The notes below the pieces were generated by a model. It worked only from the letters and a program-made list of their open reading frames with translations. It made no database searches and was not told the DNA's origin. From Candidatus Moraniibacteriota bacterium (GTDB lineage Bacteria; Patescibacteriota; Minisyncoccia; Moranbacterales; GCA-2747515), in assembly GCA_029933995.1 (NCBI GenBank), contig JAOZNB010000074.1, positions 1 to 6,315 of the forward strand: a stretch of 6,315 bases of DNA, written 5' to 3'. The translations under genes were made by a program, and so were the position numbers. Positions 4,814-6,315 of the stretch are shown here, one piece after another (within the stretch, counting starts at the first letter, position 1; every line of letters starts with the position of its first letter).

Positions 4814-5260
4814 ATGAATACAAATTATTATACAATTTTAGAAGTTGAAAAATCTGCATCTGAAAAAGAGATTAAGACGGCTTTTCGCAAACTGGCACAT
4901 AAGTATCATCCAGATAAGGGTGGTGATGAAAAAAAGTTCAAAGAGCTCAATGAGGCATATCAAACTCTCTCTAATAAGGAAAAACGTGTACAGTATGACC
5001 GATTTGGACAATCATCCAGTAACTTTGGTGGTGCTGGTGGGTTTGGTAATTCTGATTTTGGTCAAGGTGGATTTAATATGAATTATGGTAATTTTGCTAG
5101 GAGTACTAAGGGTGCGCAATTTAAAACACCTTCGTTTAGCAGGGTTCCTGCGTGGGCATGGATTTTTTTGTTACCAATTATTATTGTAGTTGCAGTTATA
5201 GGATTATTCTTTGTGTTTTTGTGGATTTCTTTTTCTACGTTACGCACAGCAAAGCGATAA
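4814..5260 (+). CDS. J-domain co-chaperone with Gly/Phe linker and C-terminal membrane helix
   Basis: Predicted Hsp40-type co-chaperone that would stimulate the ATPase of a DnaK partner at the membrane. The J domain spans about residues 4-65: YYTILEV (5-11), helix II with RKLAHKYHPDK including the HPD tripeptide (32-34), and helix III/IV with FKELNEAYQTLS (42-53) and YDRFG (61-65). A Gly/Phe/Asn-rich linker runs from about 66 to 95. A basic-hydrophobic stretch follows, then one membrane helix (about 114-138) with a short basic tail (TLRTAKR), predicting a tail-type anchor with the J domain in the cytoplasm. The cysteine-rich zinc domain and C-terminal substrate-binding domains of true DnaJ are absent, making this a type III J-protein, 148 residues. 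It is not the housekeeping dnaJ. Neighbours give no specific client. Confidence 0.92.
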   Translation: MNTNYYTILEVEKSASEKEIKTAFRKLAHKYHPDKGGDEKKFKELNEAYQTLSNKEKRVQYDRFGQSSSNFGGAGGFGNSDFGQGGFNMNYGNFARSTKGAQFKTPSFSRVPAWAWIFLLPIIIVVAVIGLFFVFLWISFSTLRTAKR

Positions 5261-5293
5261 ATAATATTTAAATAATTTAATTAATAAAAATAT

Positions 5294-5401
5294 ATGATGA
5301 AAATTGTTTGGTTTATAATTACGGTGTCAGTTTTTCTTTTTAGTGCAAATTATTTTATGAAGGCATATAGTTTAGAGTGTTGCTTCTTGCCTTTTTACTA
5401 A
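5294..5401 (+). CDS. Hydrophobic micro-ORF, 34-35 residues (possible small membrane peptide or remnant)
   Basis: A 35-codon frame (second possible ATG at 5297) encodes a peptide starting MKIVWFIITVSVFLFSANYF, i.e. a single hydrophobic helix, followed by KAYSLECCFLPFY with two adjacent cysteines. It fills most of the otherwise empty 162-nt gap between the J-protein and DUF1294 genes, and its stop lies 21 nt before the next ATG. There is no Shine-Dalgarno, but neither do its neighbours have one. It looks like a signal peptide or small membrane peptide. It may also be the decayed front of a longer secreted protein, or chance in AT-rich DNA. Function unknown. Confidence 0.3.
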   Translation: MMKIVWFIITVSVFLFSANYFMKAYSLECCFLPFY

Positions 5402-5422
5402 TTTTGTTATCACAAATATTAT

Positions 5423-5722
5423 ATGAATCAGTTTTTTCTTATTTTGGTAGGATTTTTTGTGCTTACGAATAGCATTGCTTTTTTGATGATGTGGATTGAT
5501 AAGGGTAAGGCAGGGAAGCGCAGTACACAAAGAATTTCAGAAGGTATGATGTTTTTTATGGCAACGGTTTTTGGTAGTATTGGAGTATATGCTGGTATGT
5601 ATCTATTTAGGCATAAGACTAGAAAATGGTATTTTATTGTAGGAATTCCATTTATTATTTTGCAAAACATTGTTTTTTTATTAATGATTTATTTTTTAGT
5701 AAGTGGTAGGTTTATTATATAA
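5423..5722 (+). CDS. DUF1294 family membrane protein
   Basis: Small integral membrane protein (99 residues) of unknown function. The family signature is clear: an N-terminal helix with NSIAFLMMWIDKGKA (16-30), then RISEGMMFFMATVFGSIGVYAGMYLFRHKTRKWYF with the conserved RI-E, Gly-rich and FRHKT-K parts (38-72), then a final hydrophobic helix (74-95). Three to four membrane segments are expected (about 4-24, 41-63, 70-95). Full length for a stand-alone DUF1294 protein; in other bacteria the domain is sometimes fused to a cold-shock domain, which is not the case here. The ATG is the first start after an in-frame TAA at 5399-5401. It ends 5 nt before the shared terminator. No role can be deduced from its neighbours. 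Confidence 0.88.
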   Translation: MNQFFLILVGFFVLTNSIAFLMMWIDKGKAGKRSTQRISEGMMFFMATVFGSIGVYAGMYLFRHKTRKWYFIVGIPFIILQNIVFLLMIYFLVSGRFII

Positions 5723-5727
5723 AAAAT

Positions 5728-5760
5728 AAAAGCAACATTAACGATGTAATGTTGCTTTTT
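5728..5760. terminator. Bidirectional intrinsic terminator between convergent genes
   Basis: The arms 5728-5740 and 5747-5759 are perfect 13-bp complements around an ACGATG loop. On the plus strand the stem ends in five Ts; on the minus strand it is followed by TTTTATTTTTT. It lies 5 nt after the DUF1294 stop and 11 nt after the stop of the minus-strand gene, so it can end both transcripts. Confidence 0.88.
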
Positions 5761-5771
5761 GAATAACTTAA

Positions 5772-6050
5772 TTATTTCAGGAATCTGAGAAGTTGATTTT
5801 TCCTGAAATTACTAATGTACTTATTTTTATATTGAAAAAAGGAAACCCTTGCTGTATAATATTCTTCTGATTTATTGAGGTTTACATCCATATCAAAATC
5901 ATCTGCAACAAGATTCATTCTTCTAGCATCTCCTTTTTGAATATCATGATGATATTCAAAAATAAAAAATAAGGCATTAATGGGTGTCATATTTATATCT
6001 TGTTGTAGTAAGGTAGTTATGCATTTGCATATTTCTTCATGAGTCATCAT
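5772..6050 (-). CDS. Unrecognised 92-residue cytoplasmic protein
   Basis: I do not recognise the family. The protein starts MMTHEEICKCITTLLQQ, a predicted helix, followed by NMTPINALFFIFEYHHDI (20-37), a more hydrophobic helix with two histidines, then DARRMNLVADDFDMDVN (41-57) and a C-terminal basic segment rich in Phe, Tyr and Lys (65-92). There is no signal peptide or obvious membrane helix. Start evidence is the best in the window: AGAGGG 8 nt before the first of two consecutive ATGs and a perfect sigma-70 promoter further upstream. It converges on the DUF1294 gene and shares its terminator. A lineage-specific protein, possibly a small regulatory or toxin/antitoxin-like factor, is conceivable, but nothing in the sequence proves this. 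Confidence 0.75.
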   Translation of the reverse strand: MMTHEEICKCITTLLQQDINMTPINALFFIFEYHHDIQKGDARRMNLVADDFDMDVNLNKSEEYYTARVSFFQYKNKYISNFRKNQLLRFLK

Positions 6051-6058
6051 TAGGTTAG

Positions 6059-6064
6059 CCCTCT
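6059..6064 (-). promoter_or_regulatory. Shine-Dalgarno for the 92-residue protein
   Basis: The minus strand reads AGAGGG here, 8 nt before the ATG ending at 6050. It is the only well-spaced ribosome binding site I find for any gene in the window, so it supports the first of the two adjacent ATGs. Confidence 0.6.
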
Positions 6065-6117
6065 TTGATTTTTTGTGTAAAAAGGTTTATGAAATTGTTA
6101 AATTACTGCAATTAGAT

Positions 6118-6146
6118 ATTATAAGTATTTCATATGCATTTGTCAA
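6118..6146 (-). promoter_or_regulatory. Perfect consensus sigma-70 promoter
   Basis: Read on the minus strand, TTGACA (6146-6141) is followed by exactly 17 bp and then TATAAT (6123-6118). The start is expected near 6111, giving a leader of about 60 nt that ends in the AGAGGG ribosome binding site. This predicts strong, constitutive transcription of the small gene at 5772-6050 unless an unseen repressor acts. Confidence 0.85.
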
Positions 6147-6172
6147 TTATTTATTATTTGTAATATAAAAAA

Positions 6173-6206
6173 TAAATTCGTAACAGAATTTTCTGTTACG
6201 AATTTA
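6173..6206 (-). terminator. Intrinsic terminator for the minus-strand gene at the right edge
   Basis: TAAATTCGTAACAGAA (6173-6188) is the exact complement of 6191-6206, giving 15 or more pairs closed by a tetraloop. On the minus strand the stem is followed by ATTTTTTA. It lies 14 nt past the stop of the partial gene at 6221-6313 and just before the promoter of the next minus-strand gene. Confidence 0.8.
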
Positions 6207-6220
6207 ATAATATTTGGTAA

Positions 6221-6313
6221 TTATTTGATACTTAAAGCTATAATAAGTTCATTTTGCAATGAACTAATATATCTTTTAGCTTTGATAAATTTATTGCCAT
6301 CTCCATCGCTTTC
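6221..6313 (-). CDS. 3' end of an unrecognised minus-strand gene (partial)
   Basis: One minus-strand frame is open from the right edge to TAA at 6223-6221, encoding the last 30 residues, ESDGDGNKFIKAKRY followed by SSLQNELIIALSIK. The stop sits just before a clear terminator, which supports this frame. Another frame is open to a nearby TAG and cannot be fully excluded. The DGDGN stretch resembles the start of a calcium-binding EF-hand/dockerin loop, but so short a match may be chance. No family can be named. Confidence 0.5.
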   Translation of the reverse strand, partial: ESDGDGNKFIKAKRYISSLQNELIIALSIK

Positions 6314-6315
6314 TG

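Noticed and set aside
6238..6315. Alternative open minus-strand frame at the right edge
   Set aside because: It ends at a TAG further from the terminator than the competing frame; too short to prefer, though not excluded.
1..6315. tRNA, rRNA or CRISPR array
   Set aside because: No tRNA cloverleaf with a TTCGA-type T-loop in context, no rRNA-like stretch and no regularly spaced direct repeats were seen on either strand.

Overview
This is an AT-rich bacterial window. The standard bacterial code fits: TGA ends the gene at 878-1681 and is never needed as a sense codon. The mix of genes, short intergenic gaps and near absence of Shine-Dalgarno sites suggests a Candidate Phyla Radiation (Patescibacteria) genome or a similar uncultured lineage. 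The mix includes small GIY-YIG and DUF1294 proteins, a membrane-anchored J-protein, small lineage-specific ORFs and an archaeal-type DNA glycosylase. This placement is inference; no rRNA or core phylogenetic marker is present.

Plus strand, 1-1681: the 3' end of an unrecognised gene, then an archaeal-type 8-oxoguanine DNA glycosylase (AGOG family), then a membrane-anchored alpha/beta hydrolase of the BEM46/ABHD13 type. Region 1682-2053 holds no gene. It contains an elaborate, almost fully self-complementary element of about 246 bp (1708-1953) with a GC-rich core, followed by a good sigma-70-like promoter. That promoter drives a large polytopic membrane protein with a C-terminal Abhydrolase_9-type catalytic domain (2054-3724). 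A perfect 10-bp GC-rich hairpin (3751-3774) separates it from a run of small genes: a GIY-YIG nuclease-fold protein, a basic protein that may be a divergent ribosome-hibernation factor, and a very acidic 85-residue protein with a cysteine tail. That run ends in a strong intrinsic terminator (4704-4738).

Next come a type III J-domain protein with a C-terminal membrane helix, a 35-codon hydrophobic micro-ORF and a DUF1294 membrane protein. A bidirectional terminator (5728-5760) separates these from minus-strand genes. The first of these is an unrecognised 92-residue protein with a perfect TTGACA-17 bp-TATAAT promoter. At the right edge is the 3' end of another minus-strand gene with its own terminator.

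Several plus-strand genes carry an extended -10 (TGn plus a TATAAT-like hexamer) only 6-8 nt upstream of the ATG and no Shine-Dalgarno, which suggests leaderless mRNAs. The items most worth following up are the nested inverted-repeat element, the archaeal-type glycosylase with its distinct arginine codon choice, the leaderless start architecture and the two unrecognised small proteins.
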